A DNA stretch of 64,000 bases. It comes from Bimastos eiseni (taxonomy: Eukaryota; Annelida; Clitellata; Crassiclitellata; Lumbricidae). Position numbers and translations under genes: made by a program. Positions 1 to 12,355 of the stretch are shown piece by piece. The notes below the pieces were generated by a model. It was not told the DNA's origin. It saw only the letters and a list, made by a program, of their open reading frames with translations, and did no database searches. Every line of letters starts with the position of its first letter. Positions within the stretch are counted from its first letter, which is position 1. The stretch covers positions 39,523,903 to 39,587,902 of the forward strand of contig OY365806.1 in NCBI GenBank assembly GCA_959347315.1, given 5' to 3'.

Positions 1-56
1 ACATTGTAAACTATAAGCGCTAAAAAAATGGGCTGCGATTTTGTTGCAGTTGCAGA

Positions 57-1380
57 ATGTGCGTGCCTTACCCTCTCCATCCGTCGCCTGATCCTGTCTT
101 CTACCTAGCGGAGGTCCTCCTTCCTCCTCTCCTCTTCGGCGTCGGTGTCCTTGGGTCTCTGCTGCTCATCGCTGTCCTCAACTGTCGGTCGTTGCGTCGT
201 GAGTCCTCCATCTATGTCTACTTGACTGGCCTCGCAGCGGCAGATCTTCTGTCTCTGGCCTGTCCCTGCCCCCGTCCCTCGCTTCATCCGCAACATCGAT
301 GCCTTCCCCATAGAACTGCCTTCTCCAGAGCATGGCCTTCGCCGGGTGGGTCGAGCGAGGCCTCGGTCCCTTCTGCGTCCAATCGGCGACCTGGATGGTT
401 GCTATGACGGCCGTCGTTCGCTTCGCTGGGCTTCGGTTCCAGTCGTCTCCTTCGAGGTGGACGAGGATCAGCCTCAGTCGAGTGGTAGTCTTCGTCGTCT
501 TCGTCTTCGTCGCTCTGCTGAACTTCACTCGGTTCCTAGACACTGAGGTCGTCCAATTGAGCGGACACTGCTTCGAACCTCTGTCGCTGTGGTCGCAGAA
601 CGTCACCCGCTTCGGTCTGAACCCCGTCTATCGTGAACTGTATCCAGTCATCGTATCGTTCCTTGGGTACCTAATGCCACTCATCGTCACCCTGTTATTC
701 GTCGTTCTCATCGGTTGTGGTCCGAACGGGTGTTCCTTCTGAGTAGACATCCATTCATTCTGAAAACCCCAGGGGACCGTGATGAGGGTGAGTTTCAGGT
801 AAATGTCAGCGTGCTTTCAATTTGCACGGCTCTCCTTGTCTTTGGAACACCAGTGGTAGCCTGCAGCGTCTTCGATGCGTTCTTCAAGACTCTCTGGACG
901 AGACTTTCGTCTACTATTTCCAGATGGTCGCTCGATGTCTCTGGCTTCTGCGCTCCACTCTTGGCTTCGTACTTCTGGCACTGATCAACTACGACTTCCG
1001 GAAAACCCTTACGACGCGGCTGCTGTTGCTGTTGTCCAGCGCAGGACGATGAGTACTTCGAACCAGTGACCTGCTGTCCGTGTCTTCGAAGGACTTACCC
1101 TCAGGAAGACACCTTTTCCAGAGGAAAGCCTCAGACGAAACTGCGTTCGGTGGAAACGAGACAGAAAAAGGGAACGATGAATGGTGCTTCTTTGAACATC
1201 GGGGAACCAGTACATGTCGATTCCGAAAGAACCATTATTTATGAAGTCTGAGGAGCCAGAGTTTATGGGGACGTGGGAATCGGCGCTTAGCATGTCCAGG
1301 GAACCAGTCGTCAACAGCGTATACGATGACGTCCACACCCACCGTGACAGATCCGTTGAGAGTTCACTCGACAACAGATG
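57..1380 (+). pseudogene. Rhodopsin-family GPCR, broken by several frameshifts
   Basis: Seven-transmembrane receptor of the rhodopsin class, probably for a neuropeptide-like ligand (family-level inference). It is read in pieces. TM1 and TM2 lie at 57-270, with a GVLGSLLLIAVLNCRSLRR core and LTGLAAADLLSLA. The TM2-TM3 loop is in another frame at about 270-335. TM3 to TM5 are at 332-742 and include the loop SRWTRISLSR. TM6 is at about 745-890 (ALLVFGTPVVACSVFDAF) and TM7 at about 915-1010, ending LALINYDFRKTL. A hydrophilic C-tail continues through two more frames to a TGA at 1378-1380. The DRY-equivalent after TM3 reads VRF, and the usual NPxxY is not clear. The sequence before the ATG (ttgttgcag) could be a splice acceptor, so this may be one exon. 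At least five frame changes with otherwise good protein character mean either a young pseudogene or uncorrected assembly indels. Confidence 0.72.
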
Positions 1381-1407
1381 AATATAACGGATTCTGGATC
1401 TAGAGAA

Positions 1408-1413
1408 AATAAA
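1408..1413 (+). promoter_or_regulatory. Polyadenylation signal AATAAA after the GPCR
   Basis: AATAAA lies 28 bases after the last GPCR stop codon. This supports 1380 as the true 3' end of the receptor reading frame and shows the 3' end is retained. Confidence 0.45.
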
Positions 1414-2855
1414 GTCTGAGTTAGCTTACATTACATTACACTACGCTCGGCTTCTGAGAAGCGTGGACTCTGGATATACGGATTATGTGGCCATTTGTAG
1501 GCTACGCATGTATACATTGAATGACACATTTGTCGAGTCGTTCACACATCGTGTAATCGATTGTTTTATTGATTGGTAGAATTAGTTGGATTGATTCAAT
1601 AGATTTATAGAGTGCAAGTTTCAGTATGCCCCAACTGCTGCATGCGAAGGAGGACTAATTTTCATGCGCTGCGGCGTCGTTGTAACGTTCCTGACATATA
1701 ATAATTGTATCAAAGCTCATTTGCATAATCTTGTTAATTAAGTCTACATTACGTCAATTCCTATAGTATCGTAATTAAGCCTGCTAGTTGCCCAATATAT
1801 ACAACATAAAATATATCATATATAAAAATATAGGACTTCCGTCTGTCTTCTGAGTGCACTTTAGCCAACCTATCTGACTTTCTGTCCGTCTTCTCTTCTA
1901 TGCTTCAGTCTTTCTGTTTGTATCTCCGACTGCATAGATATCAGATGTCGATGGCTCCCCCAGCGATGTAATTATTATAGGCCTTGGTCCCGATCTCGTG
2001 GTTCTGTTTTTTGGACTCGAGATCTCTATTCCGTATGATTAAACCAACATACAGGCAAACGGACAGACAGGCCATAAAGTCTAGACAGACAGACAGACAG
2101 GCAGAGGCAGGCAGGCAGACAGACAAGCAGACAAACCAATAGGCAGATGGATGGTGAAAGACACAGTCAGAGAGTTAGACAGCCGACGAAACAAAGACGA
2201 CGAAAAATTCAGATGTAAGTTTTGAGATAACACGAGTGACGATCGATGACGTTGACTTAGCCAAGCCATCGACGACGTCTCCTGCTGTGTTCTAATGTAT
2301 TGAAAGTCGAGAGAGGACACCTGCGTTTGAAGAGAGCTCGCTCTCTCTCTCTCTAGATCTCCAGTCGGCTCTGAAGACATCGTCTCAAGAGCACCTAAGA
2401 GCACGGGCGGCACATGAGAGCCTCTCAACATATAATCGGTCTCTTAGATCTAAGTTACGCTAGTAACTAAATACATGACTGGCATATAATTATAGGGGCA
2501 GCCTATATTAATACTTGCCGTTCAGATGAGAAGTCTGAACGTCAGAGTCTGACGTTGTTCCCCAACGCACGTACTTCGTCTGTCAAGTTGTCGTTGTCAA
2601 GTTACAACAACAGCAATTACCAAAGAAAGAGCGTCAACAACAAATCAAATCTGCAATTTTTTACTGGAAACTTTAGTCTTGCGAGATGGAGAACTGATGG
2701 ATTTTAGTTCAGGAGATTCAAAGGATTTATGACGAAGTGTTGAGACGGTGTGAATTTAGAGTTTGTTAAGAGGTTGTTCGTTTACGCCTTTCATTAGGAA
2801 GGCTGCAAGGTGAGTTAACCACTTTCTGTTTGGCGGCGTAATAATTATCTGCTTA
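1414..2855. other. Intergenic, no gene recognised; CAGA-type simple repeat
   Basis: AT-rich sequence without convincing ORFs. It holds an impure (CAGA)n/(CAGG)n tract at about 2080-2130 and a short CT run near 2338-2354. Short ORFs here are low-complexity shadows of those repeats. Confidence 0.5.
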
Positions 2856-2859
2856 TACC

Positions 2860-3800
2860 ATGTCTAATGGTGCCAACCCTAAACCTCCTCATTGCCAAGC
2901 TCCCTACTTTCTTCCTCTATGGCCGAAACGTCGTTCTCCGATGAAATCACATCCCCTCGCTTCTTTTTGCAGAAATATAATCTACTCATACTTCTGCTCT
3001 GCGTCGTCTTCCTCCCATACTAAACTAATCCAAGTCGTTCCAAATTCTCAACTAAACAGATAACTTGCCTTACACCCGCCCAAACAGAATTATCATCCTT
3101 GGCATCACAGATTAAATCGAAACACCCGCGATCCTTCCATGGACCTAATGTCGATCCGCCAACGCTAACGCTTCTGCTCTTCCCTTCATGCACCTCCGAT
3201 TCGCCATATTTCTTTCATTTCTAAACACATCTCAAAGCTCACGCGCAGCTGCTTCATGCACACTCTGCTTCATCCGACCAACGTATAGGTTTTAAACTAC
3301 TTTCATTACAGCTACATGTGTACCTCAGTTGTCCATTCCAAGTGTTTTTACCGTAATTCCAGTTTCCTTACCTTGTCGAATCCACCTAAATTAAGCCCCC
3401 ACGACTCATTAAAACTCACTCGACGTGTTGTTTCCAGTACACCCTGGCATCATCGCATAAATCACTCCCGTTCTCAAATTACAACATTTGCTGAAATCCC
3501 AGAGCAAATTCCCTTCAAAGCTCCTTAACTTAGCTTATTAGTTCCTACGCCTGTATATTCCTGTCCAAGTATACCTTCGCAAACTCTTCACCATTCTACC
3601 GTCTCTTACACCATCCTCCTTTTATCTCACTCTCCTCGATCCGTCCTCTAATACGCCTCAAATTCTTCAGCATATCTTTATTCCAAACTGCGTCTCAACT
3701 CTGGAAGACTGGAACGATCTACCACCCCCTGGATTCCGCAAACTCAGATCCTCAATCAACACCTTAATTCAGCCACCATTCTGTGCATCATATCTAATAT
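2860..3800 (+). mobile_element. Decayed CR1/L2-like LINE, reverse transcriptase C-terminal part
   Basis: Translated in changing frames, this stretch matches the typical end of CR1/L2-type ORF2. It has a region resembling ITPVLKLQHLLKSQ, then YLRKLFTILPSLT, and near 3690-3750 a FxxCVSTLEDWNDLPP-like box (the usual form is 'aaRLWNSLPP'). Stop codons and frame changes are frequent, so it is an old non-functional copy. It ends close to an AT microsatellite at 3795-3835. Confidence 0.6.
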
Positions 3801-5170
3801 TATATATATATTATAATAATATATATATATATCCAACCCGCCTTCTGGTCTGTAGCATATGGACTCGAAACTCCTACTGACATGACGCAGCACTCAAGAG
3901 GATGATGCCCTGTGCTGAGCTTTCAAGTATCGCTTTGGAAACTTTGAGATTGCAATGTTGAAACTTTTGGGTCAGCAGGAGTTGACTAAATTAAGGAGTT
4001 AGGCCTACACGATGCATCACAGTACTATTTTATTAAATTGTCCAAAGCATTATTCGTTAAAATGATTATACAGATATTACAGACTAAATATTACGCAGCA
4101 GGTCTACGTTTAGGCCCATAGGGTAGCGTGTGGACAATTAGCGCAATAGTTTGCAGACCTGGAAGTTGATTGGACGCTGATCGTAGTCCCGGAACTAATT
4201 GGTAGTCTTAATTAGTAGAGACGAAAACATGTAGGACCCGATTCGCGCGAGTTTCGCAACGGTTCACTGCTTAGTTAAACTCACCTGATATTTAATTGAC
4301 AAACTAACCAGACCAAGGCCTTTATTTCACAGGCAGATGTCGTTTATAAGTCAAACTATATTTAAAACATATTTGTTTATATAAATTATGTTTTCCTTTC
4401 ATTATTTGTTCTTTCACAACAGAGCTCAAGTCACAGTTTTTGTTTCGCATAGGCCTGTAAGAACGCTGAGGGTTCTACTTAAATTATGTCTACTATTATA
4501 TTAGATGCTTAATAAGTTAGATTATGCTAGGGCAAACTGGCTACACATGAAGAGACAGTTCGGAAACAACTATCTTTATTAAATACAGAGTAGATATAAT
4601 AATAATAACATAAATAATGATTATGACTAATACACAACAGTTACATGTACTTACTAATATGAGTATGGATGAGATGATAACGACCAAGTCCTAAGATGAT
4701 ATGAGTTGACGAGCCTGACAAGATAGCTAGAGTTCTCCGGAAGTCAGACTGCAAAGTTCCTAACAGTGCTGTAGCTTATAAGTCACTTTCCTCAGCCAAA
4801 GAAGAAACTGGCCTATCCTAGAACAGACTACTTTGATTGGTTAACTACTGACCACTCAAGGATCCCTAGAATGTGGGCTGACTGTAAATGCTAGAGCCTA
4901 CGTGAGTGACTGACATGACCTATACTGTCTGAATTAGTAAATGTTCAGCTAAACCTAATGCATAATAATGATCTCTATATATATGGTTCAAGCCTATCTA
5001 TTGTAATGTAATGTTCAGAATAATCACGGTTACAGTCCTACTAAACGCTGTTTCAGCTTAACTGTTTTGTGTTGCAGATCGCCCAATTATAGCGCTGCAA
5101 TCTAATTAGTAATAGAAATATAATATCAATAATAATAATAACATGACGCTCTATTACTTCTGAGATATTC
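3801..5170. other. Intergenic AT-rich DNA, nothing recognised
   Basis: It contains a short TA microsatellite near 3798-3832 and a short AAT run near 4595-4610. I see no coding or structured element I can support. Confidence 0.5.
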
Positions 5171-5179
5171 GCTGAGTTC

Positions 5180-6326
5180 TTGCAGACTTCTACCCATTCT
5201 GCAATGCTTCCCATGCGCCTACACCCGGGCCTCGAAAGATACGATCCCGTCCTTAGTGAGGGTCTGTGCAGGGTCCTCAACTTGTCCTTGTCAGACGGAC
5301 AGTGGCTCCAAGCCTCACTGCCCATCAAAACTGGTGGACTGGGAATTCGATTGGCTGCCTCGCTTGCACTTCCCGCCTGTTTGGCTTCTGCTGCGGGCAC
5401 CCTTTCGCTCCAGTCTACCATGCTCGGTGACAATTTCAACGCCGACCAACAATACGAGGCCATGCTGCCACGATGGCAGGTGACAAGCTCAATTGATCAA
5501 CCAGATAGCGACTATGCGCACAAGCAGTCCAATTGGGATAAGCCTCTTATTGAAAGAATAACCACAGAACTGGAAGCCACATTCACAGACCCGTATCATC
5601 AAGCCAGATAAAAGGAAGTCTCCGCGCCGCACTCGGGAATTCGGTTATTCGCTCTCCCCATCCCTTGTTTCGGGACGAGACTTGATGACGAGGCGGTCAG
5701 AGTCGCGGTTGGTCTACGCCTTGGCGCGCCTATTTGCAAGCCGCACAGCTGTGTCTGTGGCTCTCTCGTCTCTGCAGAGGGCTCGCTTGGGTTATCCTGC
5801 GGGTTGGGACCTGGCCGCTCTTCCAGACATGCTTCTCTGAATGACCTGGTTTTTCGGAGCTTAATTCGAACCGGCTACCCCTGCGCCAAGGAACCTGTGG
5901 GCCTCTTGATAACCGACGGCAAGAGACCTGACGGTCTCACTCTGATCCCATGGAGGGCTGGGCGAAGTCTGAGATGGAATGTAACGGTGACAGACACACT
6001 GGTTTCTAAATACCTACCGAGTACTTCTCGGGCGACTGGGGCTGCGGCCGAGTTGGCGGCTGCTCGGAAGAATGGCAAGTACATCGTACTCGCAGCACTC
6101 AATCATATCGTACCTCTGGGCCCTGTCCTTCGAAACCATGGGCCCCGTGTGTGCTGAAGGCTTGGCTTTCATTTCTTACTTGGGATGGAACCTCAGCACA
6201 ATATCTGGAGCTGAACGCAAAACCTCCTATCTGTTTCACCGACTAGCCATCATGGTCCAACGATTCAAAGCGGTTGCATTTCGTAGTACTTTTCCAACAA
6301 AGGACCTCGCCAACGTTAAAAAGTGA
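5180..6326 (+). mobile_element. Retroelement 3' part with R2-like nuclease motif (copy A)
   Basis: This is the C-terminal half of a reverse-transcriptase polyprotein, in three frame segments (5180-5611, about 5612-6115, and about 6115-6326). The first part, with WLQASLPIKTGGLGIR, matches the copy at 42784-44343. Next comes a Cys/His stretch with VGLRLGAPICKPHSC, then RHASLNDLVFRSL, then KRPDGLTLIPW, and finally FLFQR-like SYLFHRLAIMVQRF and a stop. The order Cys/His knuckle, RH..LND, RPD...D resembles the restriction-like endonuclease of R2-type non-LTR retrotransposons. That assignment is my inference from motif order. The acidic residue after RPD is Asn here (WNVTV; the sister copy has WDVTV), and there are frameshifts, so this copy should be dead. 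No RT catalytic core remains. Confidence 0.66.
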
Positions 6327-6329
6327 ATT

Positions 6330-7415
6330 CGTCCAAGGTCTTTCTAATTAACTGGCACCTGATAAGTTGGGAATATTTAGCAACTACGTGGAATCTTGTA
6401 ATAACAGCAGCAATAATAGCCCTGACCATCGCATGATCAGTCACAACATAGCTGGCTTCCTTCTTGGTCTGTGAACTATTGGCCTACTCGATCTCTGCTG
6501 CTCAATGAATCTCTGGATCCAGGTACAAGTTATAAAATTATATATATTCGGCTTTTTGAAAAAAAACAATCTCACAAAAATATGGCATTGATTGAGAGAA
6601 GAGATGACCGGAGACATTGAATTAATCTATGAATGAATGAATAAATTAATCAATCAATCCTTAGATATTGTCCTTTCAATAAATTTACTCAGAGGTGCTT
6701 AGTTAGACTCATTTGTCTGATTTTATGGATAAATAAAAATTGATACCAATGAACCAGCATAATAACTTAGATTCTTGCCTCGCTTTGACTCCTGTATAAC
6801 TAATAATTATCTGCTTATTTTCTTGTTCAAAGAGAAGCTGGATTGATGAACAATAGTTCATGCTTAAATAGAAGTTGTATTGACGACAAATATATTTAAC
6901 TAAAATAGAAGTGAAATAATTAAATTAGCATCATCCGTTCATACTGTCTTGTACTCACACTGCGACTTGTCAGCTTAAAATTACGCGAAGATATTATTGT
7001 GATTTTTATTAAGTTGGATTGATGACACACACATTTTATTAAGTCTTCGGTTTTTGCCCGAGGGGCTTTTATCCTATGAAAATTGGGAGACTTTTGTCTG
7101 AGGTGTTTTTGTCCCGGGGCTTTGTTCCGGGGTTTTTGTCCTGAAGCCCATACCCAGAGCGCTTATGTTCTACACTCAATAGTTGTAGTATTTAGTAGTG
7201 TAGAAATTGTCGTGTTGATAGAAGTGGAGTGAAAAGTTGTTTATGTGATGACGATGACGATGATTTTGAAGATGACAAAGACGGTGATGATGTCGACGAT
7301 GATGGTGTTGATGAGATGGTGATGGTAAATGAGCAAGAGGCCTAAGTAGAAATTATTTCAGACATTGCACAGAATTATTTTCCTGTCGACGTTTCTTCTG
7401 ACATTTTGTCTCCAG
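6330..7415. other. Intergenic; GAT/GAC-rich stretch
   Basis: No gene is seen. An impure GATGAC/GATGGT repeat lies at about 7245-7330. Possible exon sequence begins only at the acceptor-like site at 7414-7415. Confidence 0.45.
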
Positions 7416-7956
7416 TGGTACACGGAATACCTTGGAACGAGTAGTGGCAGAGATGGAGTCAGTGCAGGAGGAGGAGACAGTGGACAATTTGACCTCCAAC
7501 CCGGGCCAGCCTTCTTCCGCAATGTCCAACGTCGTCTTCCTCTACCCCTCTGACCCTCTACAAGACATCATTCGGGCCTGTCCACGCCTGACCATCCAGA
7601 TTGCCGAGTCAATGTCTGGAACGGATGTTGCCGACTCAGGCGAATATGAGGATCGTAAGATCATTCCGTCCAACCGGTATTTCGTCTCAGCCGAGACTAG
7701 TCGCAACTTCGCAAAGTCGTTGACGGCGATTCGTCAACGGCTGCAGGGTCCCGAACACGCGGTAGATGTGGGCCCACCATTGCCCCGCGCAGGGGTTGGT
7801 GCGGGAGGTAAAGGCAACCGCCGTAAGACGAGCTCTGTCTGCTTCGCGAGGGCATCAGGCGGAACGGATGTCATTCATGTGGAACGCAGCGTACAGCTGA
7901 TGGAAGCACCGACGTCACTTAAGAAAGGAAATGACGTCGAAATAACAGCAAAATAA
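7416..7956 (+). CDS. Possible terminal exon, protein of unknown function
   Basis: An open frame of about 180 codons starts just after a good 3' splice-site pattern (ttttgtctccag, AG at 7414-7415). It ends with a TAA at 7954-7956 that overlaps an AATAAA polyadenylation signal at 7952-7957. Base composition is more GC-rich and codon-like than the flanks. The protein begins acidic (EMESVQEEETVDN), has a middle part with FLYPSDPLQDIIRACPRL, and ends basic with RAGVGAGGKGNRRKTSS and EITAK. I recognise no domain and see no signal peptide or membrane segment. The first internal ATG is at 7453, so it could be a small single-exon gene instead. No upstream exons could be identified. Confidence 0.4.
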
Positions 7957-7959
7957 AGA

Positions 7960-8829
7960 TAGGACGATAGACACACATGCTGATATGGAAAACAAACTTA
8001 AGCATAGCATTTAGCACAAAATCTATTACAGGTAACAGGCCATAGATAGCAGTTGAGGATAACATTTGTCTTATGACAGGTGACAAATGTCAGATGCTAG
8101 GTGACAAATAACAGAGCATTTAACAGCATAGGCCTATAAGACAGCATGTCACAACTGACATATTCTACCGTAGGCCCTATAGATGTATCTGCCATATCTA
8201 TGTGTCAGTGTATAGGCCTAGCTATTTTTGTCCGACAGGCCAACGTTTACAGCCATGCATAATAAGTTACGTAGTTTCAAAGGCCTATTTAGCGCTACCC
8301 AAATGCCTATTATGTATTCGAATAATTATTATCTTCGTGCGCGCACGCGTTAAAATAAGTGTACAATACATGCCTAATTGTCTACATGCGATCATACATA
8401 GTACATGTACGCAACATGCATGCATTACATATTGCATGTACATACACACATGATGCGCATGCGTACATGCTTACGCAAAATATGTAAATGCATGTAGGTA
8501 TTTACATATATGTGTCACTACCTGCATGTATACAACTATGCATACGTATACATACAAACGAAGACTCGCATCTGCGTGCCATGACTGCTTCTTATTTCTG
8601 TTCTTGCATGTCTCTATGTCTCCGTGAACCTGCCTCGGTTTCGGCTCCTTTATCGGCTTTCATCGGTCTGCACGCTGTCTGCCTGTCCTCTGCCTGCCTT
8701 CCTACAGCCTTGCCACTCTGACTACATGCCTGTCTGATTCTGTTTGTGTATTTTTGATATGCTTTGTAATGTCCTTGAGCGTTTGGCCGACGCATGAGTT
8801 GTAAGACACGAGAATAGCAATCGTGTCTC

Positions 8830-8831
<2 letters not shown>
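7960..8831. other. Intergenic; GACAAAT-type and ATGCATGTA-rich simple sequence
   Basis: At 8030-8110 short motifs such as acaggtgacaaat recur. At 8375-8570 there is alternating purine/pyrimidine sequence rich in TACATG and GCATGC. TAGGCCTA occurs twice, near 8139 and 8213. No gene is supported. Confidence 0.45.

Positions 8832-8893
<62 letters not shown>
8832..8893. repeat. (GT)n microsatellite, about 31 units
   Basis: An uninterrupted GT dinucleotide array. Confidence 0.97.
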
Positions 8894-8895
<2 letters not shown>

Positions 8896-9035
8896 GATTG
8901 TCTTTCTCAACCATGGACCATATAATCGATCGGTCATTTCATTCGCAGACGAACAATTCGCCAGCGTTTCGTTTTCACACCTTTGCTTTCCTCGTCACGA
9001 CGCTTACTACGCAGTAAGTGTTTTTACTCTCATTA

Positions 9036-9096
9036 AATAACAGCTTTTGGACACGGACAAGTTGCGCTTCTTGTCCGTCTCTAAAAGCTGTTATTA
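9036..9096. repeat. 60-bp inverted repeat (hairpin)
   Basis: The two arms, AATAACAGCTTTT...CGGACAAG and CTTGTCCG...AAAAGCTGTTATT, are complementary across an 8-base loop (ttgcgctt), with small internal mismatches. The size is compatible with a pre-miRNA-like hairpin or a fold-back repeat. The sequence alone does not decide. Confidence 0.75.
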
Positions 9097-9099
9097 ACG

Positions 9100-10305
9100 G
9101 TCTGCTTACTTGACTCCTAAAATGTCCGTTAAAGTTAGCGGAAATGGTTACTCACATTGCAATTATTCTTTATAGACTATCTATCTGCTGTCACTGCTGA
9201 CCACCGGCCAACTTACTGTGAGTTGGCTTAATTACTTCCACGACAACAGTTATCAAAAAAGTTAAGTTAATTAACTAGGTCTACTGCTTGATTTCTAACA
9301 TATCAATGCCGCAGCTATTTTCTATGAAATTGTGTGCAGTTGCTTTTATGAAGCTTACTTTTTTAGTTTTAAAATGTTCTGTGAAGCTTTAAAAGACTGG
9401 TTCAGCCTCAGAGCTGCTCACAACGCGCTCTCGTTCTTGCTGTATCACGATAGAGTGGCGTTGATGTAAAGCAACTCTCACGTGAGGTGCCTGTTAGTCC
9501 GTTAATCTGAGACATTTGATGTTGTTGGCCACTCTATTCTGATTCCCTAAGTTATTGCTCTAAGCCTACACTTTTCCAGCCTTGGGTAGCTACCAATAAT
9601 GAACAGATTTAATTGGAAGAACTGATTCGATTCTGCAGCGCAGAGCTGTGCGCAGCGGTGACTTGGGTGGAGAGATAGTATAGGCCCCTAATGCTGACTT
9701 TGAAAAAGATTCACCGAAGTGCTTTAAAAGCATCCAGTCACCCATCACTGCCCATCCAGTTACTCCTCCTACAAGGCAATTCAATAAATATAATTTAGTA
9801 GAAAGGGGCTTGCATTTGAATCACCGTTCTTTTGTAAATTGCGGCATAATGGATACTTGTCTGTTAATTCACCCCAACAATATGACCTGAAAAATATTTA
9901 ATTTAATTTGTTCTCTCCTTCATTAAAATGTAAGAGCATCGTAGGGTCGGTTGAGGTCAGGATATAGGTTTCGTGAACGTCAGTTAGGGTTAGTTTTACG
10001 GTTAGGCCTATTGTAATCTATAATATTTATATTTTGTGCAATGAATTCACTTTAAGTGCTTTAACTGCTTTAAGTGGGGCAATGGCGCTCTCTAACTGGT
10101 TTGAGAAAAGTGTTTTCAAGTGAAATCATGCATTCATTCATTCACAGCATTTAGTGTCCTTTCAAGAACCTACTTCAGAGCGATCCTAGCCCAGCGACGA
10201 TTAAAGAAAAGGGACTTGAGCGGCTTGTGTAAACCTTGCCTAGTGGACCACAAGTAAACCTAAACAGCGGAGCCCAAGTCGGAGGTCAATCCAGAAGGCC
10301 CACAA
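9100..10305. other. Intergenic, nothing recognised
   Basis: Short ORFs only. No motif or repeat can be supported here beyond one TAGGCCTA near 10004. Confidence 0.45.
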
Positions 10306-10309
10306 CCGA

Positions 10310-10377
10310 AAAAGCACCACGCTGCCTGTTGTCAAAATAATTTTGACAACAGCGTGCATAGGCAGCGTGGTGCTTTT
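10310..10377. repeat. Nested inverted repeat
   Basis: The outer arms AAAAGCACCACGCTGCCT and AGGCAGCGTGGTGCTTTT enclose an inner palindrome, GTTGTCAAAA...TTTTGACAAC. The inner palindrome is followed by an extra agcgtgcat on one side. This would form a cruciform with two stacked stems. Confidence 0.85.
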
Positions 10378-10405
10378 AATAGCCAAGTGAGCCCGTAGAA
10401 CCATA

Positions 10406-10576
10406 CAGGGCCCTACCTAGGGGGCCTCGGGGCTGTGGCCCAGGGCGCAAATTTGGAAAAGGGGCAAATTTCAGGATGGAACAACTTATTATTCCATAAA
10501 ATGCACTATTTTCAAAATGTGGGGGCGCCAGATTTATGCTAGGTACAGGGCGCAATTATAGCTCGGTACGGCCCTG
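10406..10576. mobile_element. Short hAT-like MITE
   Basis: It starts with CAGGGCCCTACCTAGGG, and its right end reads in reverse complement CAGGGCCGTACCGAG, giving imperfect terminal inverted repeats of about 15 bp. The length is 171 bp with no coding capacity. I did not find a clear 8-bp target duplication, so the exact ends are tentative. Confidence 0.55.
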
Positions 10577-11285
10577 CGTATAACCAGAACTTTACCCCCG
10601 GAGCAGAGCAACGCACCTGACGCACTGCAAAGATCGCACAAACAAAACGGAACACGACAAAAGGCAACGCGAAGCCAGAGCAGCCGTGCGGTATGGAATC
10701 CACTGGAACACAGGATGCCAATGCAATACATCACGCGTGTACACAGAGACAGAAGCAACAAGCAGGAACTCGCCCAATAAGCTGAGCTGCCGAGCGCAAA
10801 ACTCAAACTAATCGTTTCAGGCCTTAGAGGGTAGGCCAACAAGTAAGGAAAAACGGTCATTGTCACAGTGGTCAATTCGATCAGTAACGAATGCGTGAGC
10901 AAGAACCACTATCTCGCCATTAGTGAGTAGGTGAGAGACCACTAATTGATGGCCTACCTTGTTGCTATTGTCGCTATTGGATTCCAGGCTGCTGTTTTCT
11001 TATGGGCTAGAGGACACGATTCCCTACTTGGTTTGAGGCTAACGATTTAAATTATTGTTTCTTGACTGCTACAGACAAAGTTGACGAACCTGGTAGTAAC
11101 AATTCAGTTCGATGCTCCTGTTTTGTGATGGATACCAGGTATTGCCGTCTAATGGGGAATCCAATTGATCGGTTTTGCATGCGCGCGGATCTACGTTTCT
11201 CCGGTTTCGAACTGTCAATTGATCGACAAATTCTAATTTTAAGTAATTGTTACTTTAATCGTACTCGTAGTCCCCAGACATCTAG

Positions 11286-11340
11286 AGCACTACCTGAAAG
11301 CCATGCACAGGGCATTATGCTATTCACGAGCGCTATATCG
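11286..11340 (+). repeat. Dispersed repeat family, copy 1
   Basis: It shares the block GAAAGCCA..GCAGGGCA...CTATTC.C.AGCGCT with copies at 20923-20990 (+) and 29905-29968 (-). This is probably part of a SINE or LINE 3' body. It sits in non-coding DNA (10580-12350) in which I recognise nothing else. Confidence 0.6.
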
Positions 11341-12355
11341 AATCAGAGTGGCTCCCTGAAATGGGGTTCAAGCCCAATTGGACCTTGCGCATGTTATTTG
11401 CAAGTAATTATAAACAGTTCAATGACAGCAACGTTGGTGCCAGTAAATCTGATGACAATGACCGTTGTCTTCTGCGTGTTTACATAGCTTTTCACTTCTT
11501 GTTTGTTTTCGGCTGCCTTTGAGTTTCCTTGTTCGTTAGTATTACGTAGCTTTAGTTACTTACTGTACACAAAACACACGAAATGCATAGTGGTCATAAG
11601 TGGCAGTCAAACTCGTGCACACATCTGGCTTAGGTAAACTGCTGACAGCTATCGATCCCAAAGAGTGCTTTCGATCTCATTGACCTACGATTGATTGAAG
11701 GATCAAGGGCCGACCACCTCCATGGTAAATGCTACCGTTTAGTCCCATGCGGACATTGCCATTGTTTCAGTGACCCGCTATTAAGCTATTAATAGAGACC
11801 CGCTGTTAGGCTAACTGGTTCGGCTGCGACGCTACGTCAAAACCAACCACTGCATGTATACCGTTTATTTTAGCGCTATATAATTTCTCGGGCGATTACA
11901 TCACAGCAGCTTCTGATCAATTCTCTGAATGCATTTTGGTCGCGAAGACTCGTGATCTTGTGTTGTTTTGTGGATAGTGCCTGTAAGGATGTTGTATCAA
12001 AGACATTAGTGCAAAGACGGCTTTGACTCGCAATTGCGTGCTTAGGCACGCACTTGCGATTCAACGAAAGTGTTTTCGTACTGCTGTTGTATCGTATCGT
12101 ATCGTACGAGTGAGTTTATATTAGGCCTTTATATAGTCTATATAGCGCCGTTACATTGGGAAGGACGAGTCTTGAAACGGCGACTGCTTTCAGCAGCCAC
12201 CGTTCAAGCACACGCATATATACTAATAAACAGAAGAACACACACGCGAGCGTGCCGTGTTTTACCTGCGTCGCCTGTCGCCATGACAACGGCGTGTGCA
12301 ACTGTAGCCCGAATCTCGAGTGCCTTTGACGAATGCCTTTCATGTATTAACGAAA

